Shown here: positions 1 to 6,729 of the stretch, one piece after another | Layout: every line of letters starts with the position of its first letter | How positions within the stretch are numbered: position 1 is the stretch's first letter | Assembly (NCBI GenBank): GCA_021151805.1 | Contig: JAGKWN010000142.1 | Coordinates: forward strand, 1 to 8,839 | Length of the DNA stretch: 8,839 nucleotides | DNA from: Cytophagaceae bacterium | GTDB lineage: Bacteria; Bacteroidota; Bacteroidia; Cytophagales; Cytophagaceae | Reading direction: 5' to 3' | Program-made: the position numbers and the translations under genes | The notes under the pieces: generated by a model | What the model was told of the DNA's origin: nothing | The model's input: the letters and a program-made list of their open reading frames with translations, nothing else | The model's database searches: none

Positions 1-1
1 C

Positions 2-1753
2 CTATTAAGATACCCCGAAAAAACACATAACAATGAATATATTCGCTATATTTTGCGCTATGCGCCCTTGATGGAAGATATGCCACATAACCTTTCGATT
101 CATGCCGGAGGGATACTTATTTCTGAAAGCCCACTTTTTCAATATACTGCTTTACAACCAATGCCAAAGGGCTTCCCGATTTGCCAGTGGGATATGTACG
201 TGGCCGAAGATATTGGCTTTGCCAAATTTGATATTTTATCGCAACGAGGTTTAGGTCATATCAAAACCGCCGTTGACCTTGTGCGAGAAAACCGAGGTAT
301 CAACATTGATATTCATCAGGTACAGCAATTTAAAACCGATGAGCGCATAAGGCAACAATTACAAAGTAATGAAACAATGGGCTGCTTTTACATTGAATCT
401 CCTGCCATGCGGCAATTGATGTGGAAACTCAAATGTGATAATTACCTTACACTTGTAGCGGCTAGTTCTATCATACGCCCCGGTGTTGCCAGTAGCGGTA
501 TGATGAAAACTTATATAGAGCGGCACCATAATCCGCACAATATTGTACACTTACACCCTAAAATGGCTGAGTTACTATCAGATACTTATGGCGTAATGAT
601 TTATCAGGAAGATGTAATAAAAGTAGCCCACGAATTTGCCAAAATGACACTAGGCGAAGCTGATATTCTGAGGCGAGCCATGTCGGGCAAATATAGGTCT
701 AGAATTGAATTTCAGAAAATAATAGATAAGTGGTTTGCCAATTGCAAGGCATTGGGGTATTCAGACGAAGTAGCACATGAAGTATGGCGGCAAATCGAAA
801 GTTTTGCAGGCTATAGCTTTTCAAAGGCTCACTCGGCTTCTTATGCGGTTGAGAGCTACCAAAGCCTTTATCTGAAAACCTATTATCCGCTCGAATTCAT
901 AACGGCAGTAATTAATAATTTCGGTGGTTTTTACCGCACAGAATTCTATATTCATGAAGCTCGGCGCAGTGGCGCAATCATTGAGGTGCAAGATATTAAC
1001 GAGAGTGAGTATTTTACAAAAATTCAGGATACAACCATCTGGTTAGGCTGGATACACCTCAAAAGCCTTGAAATAAAAACTGCCGAAAGAATTGTGAAAG
1101 AACGCCAACTGAACGGTAAATTTCTTTCTTTTTCAAACTTTGCACATAGGGTTCAGTTAGGTCTTGAACAATTAATTATTCTGGTAAGAATCGGCGCATT
1201 TAGGTGTTTTGGTACTCCCAAAAAAGAACTTTTGTGGGAGTCTTATCTGCTTATGCGCAACAACATTAAGCCATCAACTTACAAAGAATCGCTTTTCGGA
1301 TATGTTGAAACCCGATTACAATTGCCGCCTCTATCATACGACCCTCTGGAAGATGTTTACGATGAAATTGAGTTACTGGATTTCCCCATCAGTTCTCCTT
1401 TTAATTTGTCTTCGGAAGAGATAGCTAACCCGATAACATCAGATAATCTCTACGAAAAACTGGGCAAAGCCATTAGTATATATGGTTATCTGATTACATG
1501 GAAATCGATAAGAGCTAAAAACGGCAAACTAATGGGCTTTGGCTATTTTTATGATATTTCGGGGAAGTTTTTTGATACCGTTCATTTTCCTGAAAGCCTC
1601 GAAAAACACCCACTTCGGGGGAGTGGTATTTACTATTTATCAGGCAAAGTGGTAGAAGATTTTAGTTTTAGAAATTCACTTCCGGCTTCGTCAACAGCTG
1701 TTTTTACTGCAGGTTTCTGTGTCGCTGATAAACCAAGGTTTGTTGTTAAATAA
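2..1753 (+). CDS. dnaE2: DNA polymerase III alpha-like, DnaE2/ImuC-type error-prone polymerase, C-terminal part (5' truncated by window)
   Basis: This is the C-terminal part of a C-family replicative-type DNA polymerase. The frame is open back to base 2, with no start codon needed at 53, so the PHP domain, the first two catalytic aspartates and the true start lie upstream of the window. Visible landmarks are SIHAGGILIS (nt ~107-136), then KFDIL with the third catalytic Asp at nt 230-232, GVMIYQEDVIKVA, EADILRRAMSGK, and the FAGYSFSKAHSASYA motif near nt 820. The stretch GGFYRTEFYIHEARRSG (nt ~922-972) and the helix-hairpin-helix region ending TPKKELLWES (nt ~1040-1240) resemble DnaE2 more than DnaE1. 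An OB-fold-like segment follows (nt ~1465-1665). After GKVVEDFSF the expected conserved DnaE tail is absent; the last ~28 residues are antisense to a secreted-protein gene. Of 30 arginines, 11 use AGG or CGG, codons that leuS never uses. Family knowledge suggests a role in damage-induced translesion synthesis, but the DnaE2 rather than DnaE1 assignment is inferred. Confidence 0.85.
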   Translation, partial: LLRYPEKTHNNEYIRYILRYAPLMEDMPHNLSIHAGGILISESPLFQYTALQPMPKGFPICQWDMYVAEDIGFAKFDILSQRGLGHIKTAVDLVRENRGINIDIHQVQQFKTDERIRQQLQSNETMGCFYIESPAMRQLMWKLKCDNYLTLVAASSIIRPGVASSGMMKTYIERHHNPHNIVHLHPKMAELLSDTYGVMIYQEDVIKVAHEFAKMTLGEADILRRAMSGKYRSRIEFQKIIDKWFANCKALGYSDEVAHEVWRQIESFAGYSFSKAHSASYAVESYQSLYLKTYYPLEFITAVINNFGGFYRTEFYIHEARRSGAIIEVQDINESEYFTKIQDTTIWLGWIHLKSLEIKTAERIVKERQLNGKFLSFSNFAHRVQLGLEQLIILVRIGAFRCFGTPKKELLWESYLLMRNNIKPSTYKESLFGYVETRLQLPPLSYDPLEDVYDEIELLDFPISSPFNLSSEEIANPITSDNLYEKLGKAISIYGYLITWKSIRAKNGKLMGFGYFYDISGKFFDTVHFPESLEKHPLRGSGIYYLSGKVVEDFSFRNSLPASSTAVFTAGFCVADKPRFVVK

Positions 1754-1881
1754 TTTAATATATCTGTTGTGGTTGTTTCTGTAGAAACAATTGAATATGG
1801 AGCACTGTTTAAACTCGTACTGTTCACCTCAAGGGAGATAAGAGCCATAGCTGTTAAAAGCGCATAAGTTACCTTTTTCAT
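1633..1881 (-). CDS. Small secreted protein of unknown function, probably 3'-truncated
   Basis: I do not recognise this 82-residue protein. It begins MKKVTYALLTAMALISLEV, a plausible Sec signal peptide of about 20-23 residues, followed by a Ser/Thr-rich linker. Next comes a predicted helical stretch, ILNYLTTNLGLSATQKPAV (residues 41-59), continuing through VKTAVDEAGSEFLKLKSS. The LGLSATQK pattern resembles the LxLTxxQ helices of short exported Bacteroidota proteins, but that is a resemblance only. The last ~40 codons are antisense to the 3' end of the upstream polymerase gene, and the protein stops soon after the helix. It may therefore have lost its C-terminal half when the two genes were joined. 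The start at 1881 is chosen because the signal peptide begins there; there is no Shine-Dalgarno, as is usual in this phylum. It is divergent from the cupredoxin gene, 88 bases away, and no terminator follows it. It could be a decaying remnant. Confidence 0.6.
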   Translation of the reverse strand: MKKVTYALLTAMALISLEVNSTSLNSAPYSIVSTETTTTDILNYLTTNLGLSATQKPAVKTAVDEAGSEFLKLKSSTTLPDK

Positions 1882-1969
1882 ATATAGTGGTATTTATGTT
1901 GGATATTTTAGTTTTTTTATGAAATTACAATGTTCTTAAAACTTTTCAATAACTAACCTGTGAAATAAT

Positions 1970-2548
1970 ATGAAACATACCTTTACCTTTTTATTTATCT
2001 GTGTCGTTACGTTTTTTTCCAGCGCTGCGGATATCGCTATAACTATTCAGAACTCAGCATTCAGTCCGTCTTCAGTAAATGTGCAAACAGGCGATGTTAT
2101 AACCTGGACAAATTTAGATAATTTTGCGCATTCAGTAGTGTCAACGGCTGTGCCTGTAAGTGCTGCTACGTTTTCCTCTACGAATCTGGGAAAGGATGCA
2201 ACCTTTAGTTACACTGTTACCGCTGAAGGGAGTTATGCTTATAAATGCGGAATTCACTCTTTTATGACCGGTGCATTTACAGCCGCTGTTGCAACGCCAA
2301 TCATGAAGCCAACATTAAACATTCAGGCATTATATCCTAATCCTTCCAATTCAACGGTTACCATCGAATCACCTAAAGAGATCAAAACCATTGAAGTTTA
2401 TTCAACTACAGGCGTATTGATTAAAACAGAAAATTTCTCTACTGTTAAGCCAACGCTAAATGTTAGTGAATTGGAAAACGGAACATATGTTCTTCGTATT
2501 ATAAGTCACGATGATCAATTTGATACCAGACGTTTTATAAAAATGTAA
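1970..2548 (+). CDS. Secreted plastocyanin-like cupredoxin with T9SS type A C-terminal sorting domain
   Basis: This 192-residue exported blue-copper protein has three parts. Residues 1-20 form a signal peptide (MKHTFTFLFI..., cleavage probably after SSAA). Residues ~21-108 form a single cupredoxin domain with the phrases FSPSSVNVQTGDVITWTN and GSYAYKCGIHSFM. The type 1 copper ligands are all present: His54, Cys93, His96 and Met99 (Cys-x2-His-x2-Met spacing). Residues ~117-192 are a typical Por secretion/T9SS sorting domain: LYPNPSN at the start, IEVYSTTGVLIKTE in the middle, and NGTYVLRI ... RRFIKM at the end. It should be exported by Sec, carried across the outer membrane by T9SS and released or anchored at the surface, where it could carry electrons or bind copper. 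No partner gene is adjacent, so the electron donor and acceptor are unknown. It converges on leuS and ends at the shared palindromic terminator. Confidence 0.9.
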   Translation: MKHTFTFLFICVVTFFSSAADIAITIQNSAFSPSSVNVQTGDVITWTNLDNFAHSVVSTAVPVSAATFSSTNLGKDATFSYTVTAEGSYAYKCGIHSFMTGAFTAAVATPIMKPTLNIQALYPNPSNSTVTIESPKEIKTIEVYSTTGVLIKTENFSTVKPTLNVSELENGTYVLRIISHDDQFDTRRFIKM

Positions 2549-2560
2549 TAGTGAAACGGT

Positions 2561-2600
2561 AAAATAAAAAAAGGTCCCAATTGGGACCTTTTTTTATTTT
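2561..2600. terminator. Bidirectional intrinsic terminator shared by the cupredoxin gene and leuS
   Basis: The 40 bases form a perfect palindrome. The GC-rich core AAGGTCCCAATTGGGACCTT is flanked by an A-rich left arm and a T-rich right arm, so an RNA made in either direction folds into a hairpin followed by a U tract. It lies 12 bases after the cupredoxin stop codon. Its right edge overlaps the first two bases of the leuS stop codon (2599-2601), so the leuS transcript enters the hairpin immediately after translation ends. Confidence 0.92.
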
Positions 2601-5364
2601 ACATCACAACGTTTACGATCTTATTCGGAATGACAATTACTTTCTTCGGCGCTTTTCCTTCCAGCCACTTCTGAACAATTTCATTTGCTAGAACTTGTTG
2701 TTCAACTTCTGCAGCCGGCATGTCAACCGGTAGGTTTAGCTTTGCACGCATTTTCCCATTAATAGAAACCGGATATTCGTGGCTGCTTTCTACCAGGAAT
2801 TTCTCATCCCATATAGGATAGGTAGCCGTTGAAACCGATTCCGTATGTCCTAGTAATGACCATAGTTCTTCTGCAATGTGCGGTGCCAAAGGCGAAAGCG
2901 CAATCGTTAGCGGTTCAAGTATTGCACGCTTGTTGCATTTAAGTGTACCAAGTTCATTCACACAAATCATGAATGTACTTACCGGGGTGTTGAATGAGAA
3001 ACGTTCAATATCTTCTTCAACACGTTTTAATGTTTTATGCAGCACCTTCAGCTCTTCAGCGCTAGGTTCTGCATCACTAACCTTAAAGTTGCTTGTCGCG
3101 TCATGAAATAAGCGCCAGAAGCGGTTCAGGAATTTGTAAACCCCTTCAATCCCATTTGTATTCCATGGTTTGGATTGTTCCAACGGACCTAAGAACATTT
3201 CATACATACGTAATGTATCAGCTCCGTATTTATTAACGATATCGTCTGGGTTTACAACATTGAATTTAGACTTTGACATCTTTTCAACTTCGGAACCACA
3301 AACGTATGTGTTGTTTTCTAAAATAAATTCTGCAGAAGAGAAGTCTGGTCTCCATTTTTTGAATGCTTCTGTATCGAGTATGTCATTATTGACAATATTT
3401 ACATCAACATGGATAGGAGTGGTATCGTATTCTTTTTTCAATCCCGCAGATACAAACTTATTTGTACCATTGATTCTGTAGGCGAATTTAGAAACACCCT
3501 GGATCATGCCTTGATTGATTAGTTTAGCAAACGGTTCTTCGTTTGGAGTAATGCCCATATCAAACAGGAATTTATTCCAGAAACGCGAATACAACAAGTG
3601 ACCAGTTGCATGTTCTGCACCGCCCATATACAGGTCTACCTGGCCCCAGTAATTGATCTTTTCTGCGGCAGCCAGAACTGTTTTATTCTGAGGATCCATG
3701 TAGCGCATGAAATACCAGCTCGAACCCGCCCAACCTGGCATGGTGCTTAATTCGTATCCTTTTTCAGCAAACTCCTTGTTACGCGCCAGCGGCGGTTCAC
3801 CAGTTTCTGTAGGCTTGTATTCGTCGATCGCAGGAAGAACCAATGGAAGTTCGGATTCATTTAGCACATACGGAATATCATTTTTGTAGAATACCGGAAT
3901 CGGCTCACCCCAGTAACGCTGGCGGCCGAAGATTGAATCACGCATTTTGAAATTGATCTTCGCAAAACCAATTTTCTTCGCTTCAATAAATTCAATGGCT
4001 TTCGGAATAGCTTCTTTAACGGTTAAACCATTTAAGAAACCAGAGTTGACCATTGTACCGGCTTTCGGATCAAAATCTTCTTTGGTAATATCTGTATGCG
4101 CACCTTCCTGTACTGCGATGATTGGCAGCTTATAGAAACTTGCAAATTTATAATCACGTTCGTCTGAAGAAGGTACAGCCATTACAACACCTGTACCGTA
4201 ACCCGCCAACACATAATCTGCGATCCATACAGGTATTTTTTCATTGTTGAATGGGTTGATAACATATGAACCTGTGAAACAGCCTGAGACTGTTTTAACA
4301 TCGCTCATACGGTCACGCTCAGAACGGTTCTTGGCTTTGGTTACATATTCTTCAACCGCGGCTTTTTGTTCAGGAGAAGTAAGTTCAGCGATCCACTCAT
4401 GTTCCGGAGCAATGGAAACATAGGTGACACCGAAAGTAGTATCAATACGTGTAGTAAAGACTGTTAATTCCATGTCTTTATCCACCACCTTGAATGAAAG
4501 CATGGCACCCAGTGATTTTCCGATCCAGTAGCGCTGCATTTCTTTCATGGCTTCCGGCCAGTCGATGGTATCCAGACCTTTCAGCAAACGATCTGCATAA
4601 GCAGTAATGCGCATGCTCCATTGCTTCATCTTTTTGCGTTCAACCGGATAGCCACCACGTTCAGATAAACCGTCTTTAACTTCTTCGTTGGCAAGTACAG
4701 TACCCAGGCCCGGGCACCAGTTCACCATCGTTTCTGATAGATATGTCAATCTGTATTTTAACAGGATATCACTTTGTTCTTTTTCTGAAAAGTCTTTCCA
4801 GTTTGCAGCAGTAAATACTGTGACATCTTCATCACAGGCAGCAGCGATTCCTGCATTTCCGTTTGCTTCAAAATGTTTGATCAGGGCAGCAATAGGTTCA
4901 GCCTTATCCGTAGTTTTGTTATACCAATGATTGAATAGCTGAATAAAAATCCATTGAGTCCATTTGTAATAGGCAGGATCGCTGGTGCGTATTTCTCTGT
5001 CCCAATCAAATGAAAAGCCTATTTTATTCAATTGATCAATATAGCGGGCAATATTCTGTTCGGTTGTGATAGCAGGGTGCTGACCGGTTTGAACGGCATA
5101 TTGTTCTGCAGGCAGACCAAAAGAGTCAAAGCCCATTGGGTGTAACACATTATAGCCTTTGATGCGTTTGTAACGCGCCATGATATCAGATGCGATGTAT
5201 CCAAGCGGGTGCCCAACATGTAAACCACTACCTGAAGGGTAGGGGAACATATCCAAAACATAGTATTTAGGTTTTGTGGAATTTTCTGCTGCTTTGAAAG
5301 TTTTTTCAGCACTCCATTTATTTTGCCACTTTTTCTCTACTTCACCAAAATGATAATCAGCCAT
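2599..5364 (-). CDS. leuS: Leucyl-tRNA synthetase
   Basis: This cytoplasmic class Ia synthetase charges tRNA-Leu with leucine using ATP. The 921-residue protein is complete. It has the HIGH motif as HVGH (residues 49-52) after MFPYPSGSG, the KMSKS motif at 695-699, the TMPGWAGSSWYFMRY block (541-555), and LYMGGAEHATGHLLYSRFW (578-596). The CP1 editing domain carries the Thr-rich TTRIDT (304-309) and the conserved editing Asp (Asp401) in AVPSSDERD. In that motif the usual His before the Asp is Ser400. The C-terminal end PNKIVNVVM fits the family tail. It is longer than E. coli LeuRS (~860) because of an insertion at ~150-200, before the LSETMVNWCPG zinc-domain segment, and a long leucine-specific region between 622 and 694. 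Both fit my recollection of Bacteroidota LeuRS. All 31 arginines use CGT, CGC or AGA, as expected of a well-expressed gene. It stands alone, with its own promoter and terminator. Confidence 0.98.
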   Translation of the reverse strand: MADYHFGEVEKKWQNKWSAEKTFKAAENSTKPKYYVLDMFPYPSGSGLHVGHPLGYIASDIMARYKRIKGYNVLHPMGFDSFGLPAEQYAVQTGQHPAITTEQNIARYIDQLNKIGFSFDWDREIRTSDPAYYKWTQWIFIQLFNHWYNKTTDKAEPIAALIKHFEANGNAGIAAACDEDVTVFTAANWKDFSEKEQSDILLKYRLTYLSETMVNWCPGLGTVLANEEVKDGLSERGGYPVERKKMKQWSMRITAYADRLLKGLDTIDWPEAMKEMQRYWIGKSLGAMLSFKVVDKDMELTVFTTRIDTTFGVTYVSIAPEHEWIAELTSPEQKAAVEEYVTKAKNRSERDRMSDVKTVSGCFTGSYVINPFNNEKIPVWIADYVLAGYGTGVVMAVPSSDERDYKFASFYKLPIIAVQEGAHTDITKEDFDPKAGTMVNSGFLNGLTVKEAIPKAIEFIEAKKIGFAKINFKMRDSIFGRQRYWGEPIPVFYKNDIPYVLNESELPLVLPAIDEYKPTETGEPPLARNKEFAEKGYELSTMPGWAGSSWYFMRYMDPQNKTVLAAAEKINYWGQVDLYMGGAEHATGHLLYSRFWNKFLFDMGITPNEEPFAKLINQGMIQGVSKFAYRINGTNKFVSAGLKKEYDTTPIHVDVNIVNNDILDTEAFKKWRPDFSSAEFILENNTYVCGSEVEKMSKSKFNVVNPDDIVNKYGADTLRMYEMFLGPLEQSKPWNTNGIEGVYKFLNRFWRLFHDATSNFKVSDAEPSAEELKVLHKTLKRVEEDIERFSFNTPVSTFMICVNELGTLKCNKRAILEPLTIALSPLAPHIAEELWSLLGHTESVSTATYPIWDEKFLVESSHEYPVSINGKMRAKLNLPVDMPAAEVEQQVLANEIVQKWLEGKAPKKVIVIPNKIVNVVM

Positions 5365-5385
5365 ATTAATTTATGTGTTAAGGCA

Positions 5386-5393
5386 CAAAATTA
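5386..5393 (-). promoter_or_regulatory. Putative leuS promoter -7 box (TAATTTTG)
   Basis: On the minus strand this reads TAATTTTG, an exact match to the Bacteroidota -7 consensus TAnnTTTG. It lies 21 bases upstream of the leuS ATG, which would leave a short leader of about 15 bases. No convincing TTTG -33 box is visible upstream, only T-rich sequence. Confidence 0.5.
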
Positions 5394-5448
5394 AGATTTT
5401 TATCGTTAAAAAAGGTTTAAAAGTATATTAAAAGAGGTCTGGCCTGTG

Positions 5449-5464
5449 AAAAATACGTATTTTT
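5449..5464. promoter_or_regulatory. 16-bp perfect palindrome in the leuS / small-peptide divergent region
   Basis: AAAAATACGTATTTTT is a perfect dyad about midway between leuS and the small secreted peptide gene, 85 bases upstream of the peptide's ATG. It has no following T tract specific to one strand, so it is better read as a possible operator than a terminator. AT-rich palindromes can arise by chance, and no regulator is encoded nearby. Confidence 0.3.
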
Positions 5465-5534
5465 ACGAACTAAAATTACTTTCACGTCGTTAAGCGTATA
5501 TACTCAAACAAAGTAACCATTAAACTCATCAAAT

Positions 5535-5696
5535 ATGAAAAAGATCGTTTTTAGTTTAGCTATCATCGCATTAGTTGCAGGTACAATTTCAGCATCAGTA
5601 AACGATGGTGGAAAAGGTAAAAAGAAAAAATCTTGCTGCCAGTCTGGTTCTAGCTGCGGATCACACGATAAAACTGCAGAACCTGCTACAAAGTAA
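5535..5696 (+). CDS. Small secreted Cys-rich peptide (53 aa), function unknown
   Basis: I do not recognise this family by name. The 53-residue product has a clear Sec signal peptide, MKKIVFSLAIIALVAGTISA, with likely cleavage after residue 20. That leaves a mature peptide of about 33 residues. The mature part has a Lys-rich block (GKGKKKK, residues 26-32) followed directly by SCCQSGSSCGSHDK, with Cys34, Cys35, Cys41 and His44, then a short Glu/Thr/Lys tail. A CC-x5-C-x2-H cluster could bind a soft metal such as copper or zinc, or form disulfides; this is inference. The gene is a single unit: it is divergent from leuS, ends 20 bases before a strong intrinsic terminator, and is too short for default gene callers with a 60-residue cutoff. 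No Shine-Dalgarno is seen. The signal peptide and the dedicated terminator are the main reasons to call it real. Confidence 0.8.
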   Translation: MKKIVFSLAIIALVAGTISASVNDGGKGKKKKSCCQSGSSCGSHDKTAEPATK

Positions 5697-5715
5697 TCAT
5701 TGTTAATAACTTCTT

Positions 5716-5748
5716 AAAAGGCCTGTCGGAAAACCCGCAGGCCTTTTT
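5716..5748 (+). terminator. Intrinsic terminator of the small Cys-rich peptide gene
   Basis: AAAAGGCCTG (5716-5725) pairs perfectly with CAGGCCTTTT (5738-5747). CGG/CCG pairing inside extends the stem, leaving a loop of about five bases, and the 3' arm runs into a T tract. It lies 20 bases after the stop codon and 62 bases before thyA, so it should insulate thyA from upstream transcription. The symmetric A and T flanks mean it could also work on the other strand. Confidence 0.9.
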
Positions 5749-5809
5749 GTATTTTTATAGTAGCGTAGAAAACGCTCTGTTGTTATAATCACAAAAGAAA
5801 TTCTTCCCC

Positions 5810-6604
5810 ATGAAACAGTACCACGACCTGATGCAGCACATCTTAGACAAAGGTGTTAAAAAAGAAGATCGTACCGGAACAGGCACAATAAGTGTATTTG
5901 GTTATCAGATGCGATTTGATCTGCAGGAAGGATTTCCTTTACTAACGACGAAGAAGCTGCACATGCGTTCGATTACACATGAACTGTTGTGGTTTTTAAT
6001 GGGTGATACGAATATCAAATATTTGAAAGACAATAATGTTTCTATCTGGGATGAATGGGCGGATGAGAACGGAAACCTCGGACCCGTATATGGCTATCAG
6101 TGGCGTTCATGGCCAACACCGGATGGTCAACATATTGATCAGATCACAAATGTGGTCAATATGATCAAGAATAATCCGGATTCAAGAAGATTGATTGTTA
6201 GTGCCTGGAATGTAGGTGAAATTGAAAAAATGAAATTGCCGCCTTGCCATGCATTCTTTCAGTTTTATGTAGCCGATGGGAAATTATCCTGTCAGTTATA
6301 TCAGCGCAGTGCGGATGTATTTCTGGGTGTACCTTTCAATATTGCTTCGTATGCATTGTTGACCATGATGGTTGCACAAGTATGCGGTTTACAGGCAGGA
6401 GATTTTGTACATACGCTTGGAGATGCACATTTATATTCCAATCATATTGAACAGGCACAATTGCAGTTAAGCCGCGATTTCAGACCATTGCCGACAATGA
6501 AAATTAATCCGGATGTAAAATCTATTTTTGATTTTAAATTTGAAGATTTTACACTGGAAGGTTACGATCCACATCCACATATAAAGGCAGCGGTAGCGGT
6601 ATAA
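5810..6604 (+). CDS. thyA: Thymidylate synthase (ThyA)
   Basis: This enzyme methylates dUMP to dTMP using 5,10-methylenetetrahydrofolate, giving dihydrofolate, in the cytoplasm. The 264 residues equal the E. coli length, and the key residues fall at E. coli numbers: Arg21 in DRTGTGT, the Arg126-Arg127 pair, catalytic Cys146 in LPPCHAFFQFYV, Asp169 in QRSADVFLGVPFN, Asn177, and His207/Tyr209 in LGDAHLYSNH. The C-terminus ends IKAAVAV, the mobile tail that closes over the active site. The start is fixed by the MKQYHDLMQHIL N-terminus; there is no Shine-Dalgarno. In many bacteria thyA is followed by folA (dihydrofolate reductase); here it is followed by a convergent VOC-fold gene, so any folA is elsewhere. 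The upstream terminator implies thyA has its own promoter between 5749 and 5809, but I see no clear TAnnTTTG box there. Confidence 0.98.
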   Translation: MKQYHDLMQHILDKGVKKEDRTGTGTISVFGYQMRFDLQEGFPLLTTKKLHMRSITHELLWFLMGDTNIKYLKDNNVSIWDEWADENGNLGPVYGYQWRSWPTPDGQHIDQITNVVNMIKNNPDSRRLIVSAWNVGEIEKMKLPPCHAFFQFYVADGKLSCQLYQRSADVFLGVPFNIASYALLTMMVAQVCGLQAGDFVHTLGDAHLYSNHIEQAQLQLSRDFRPLPTMKINPDVKSIFDFKFEDFTLEGYDPHPHIKAAVAV

Positions 6605-6612
6605 ATTTGAAA

Positions 6613-6711
6613 CTTCACGATATTGGATTTAGAATGTAGTTGGTCCTGATTTAGTACAAAGCTTTATATAATTACTAATGTTCAATTACTTTGTAGCCCA
6701 ATATCGTAAAG
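6613..6711. repeat. Nested inverted repeat filling the thyA / VOC-gene convergent gap
   Basis: The outer arms CTTCACGATATTGG (6613-6626) and CCAATATCGTAAAG (6698-6711) are complementary at 13 of 14 positions, with ten contiguous perfect pairs (6617-6626 with 6698-6707). Inside, TACAAAG (6655-6661) pairs with CTTTGTA (6689-6695), and AAAGCTTT forms a small self-complementary site at 6658-6665. The element is about 99 bases and AT-rich, with no T tract at either edge, so it is not a classical terminator. It could be a small non-autonomous mobile element (MITE-like), a repeat family member or a transcript-stabilising structure. No flanking target-site duplication is obvious. Confidence 0.5.
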
Positions 6712-6729
6712 CGGTTTTAACGGTTAGTC

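Noticed and set aside
53..61. TTG at 53 as the start of the polymerase gene
   Set aside because: The frame is open back to base 2 and the upstream residues (YPEKTHNNEYIRYIL) read as normal protein, so 53 is internal and the gene is cut by the window edge.
1600..1760. A simple frameshift hiding the normal polymerase C-terminus
   Set aside because: Both other plus-strand frames hit stop codons (TAG) near 1650-1665, so no frame restores a conserved tail; replacement or deletion fits better.
2876..5312. Several open frames of 60-103 codons within leuS on either strand
   Set aside because: They fall inside a full-length, motif-complete synthetase gene, and their translations show no domain or credible signal sequence.
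5784..5789. TATAAT upstream of thyA as a sigma-70 -10 box
   Set aside because: Bacteroidota primary promoters use TAnnTTTG, no matching -35 is seen, and TATAAT is common by chance in AT-rich DNA.
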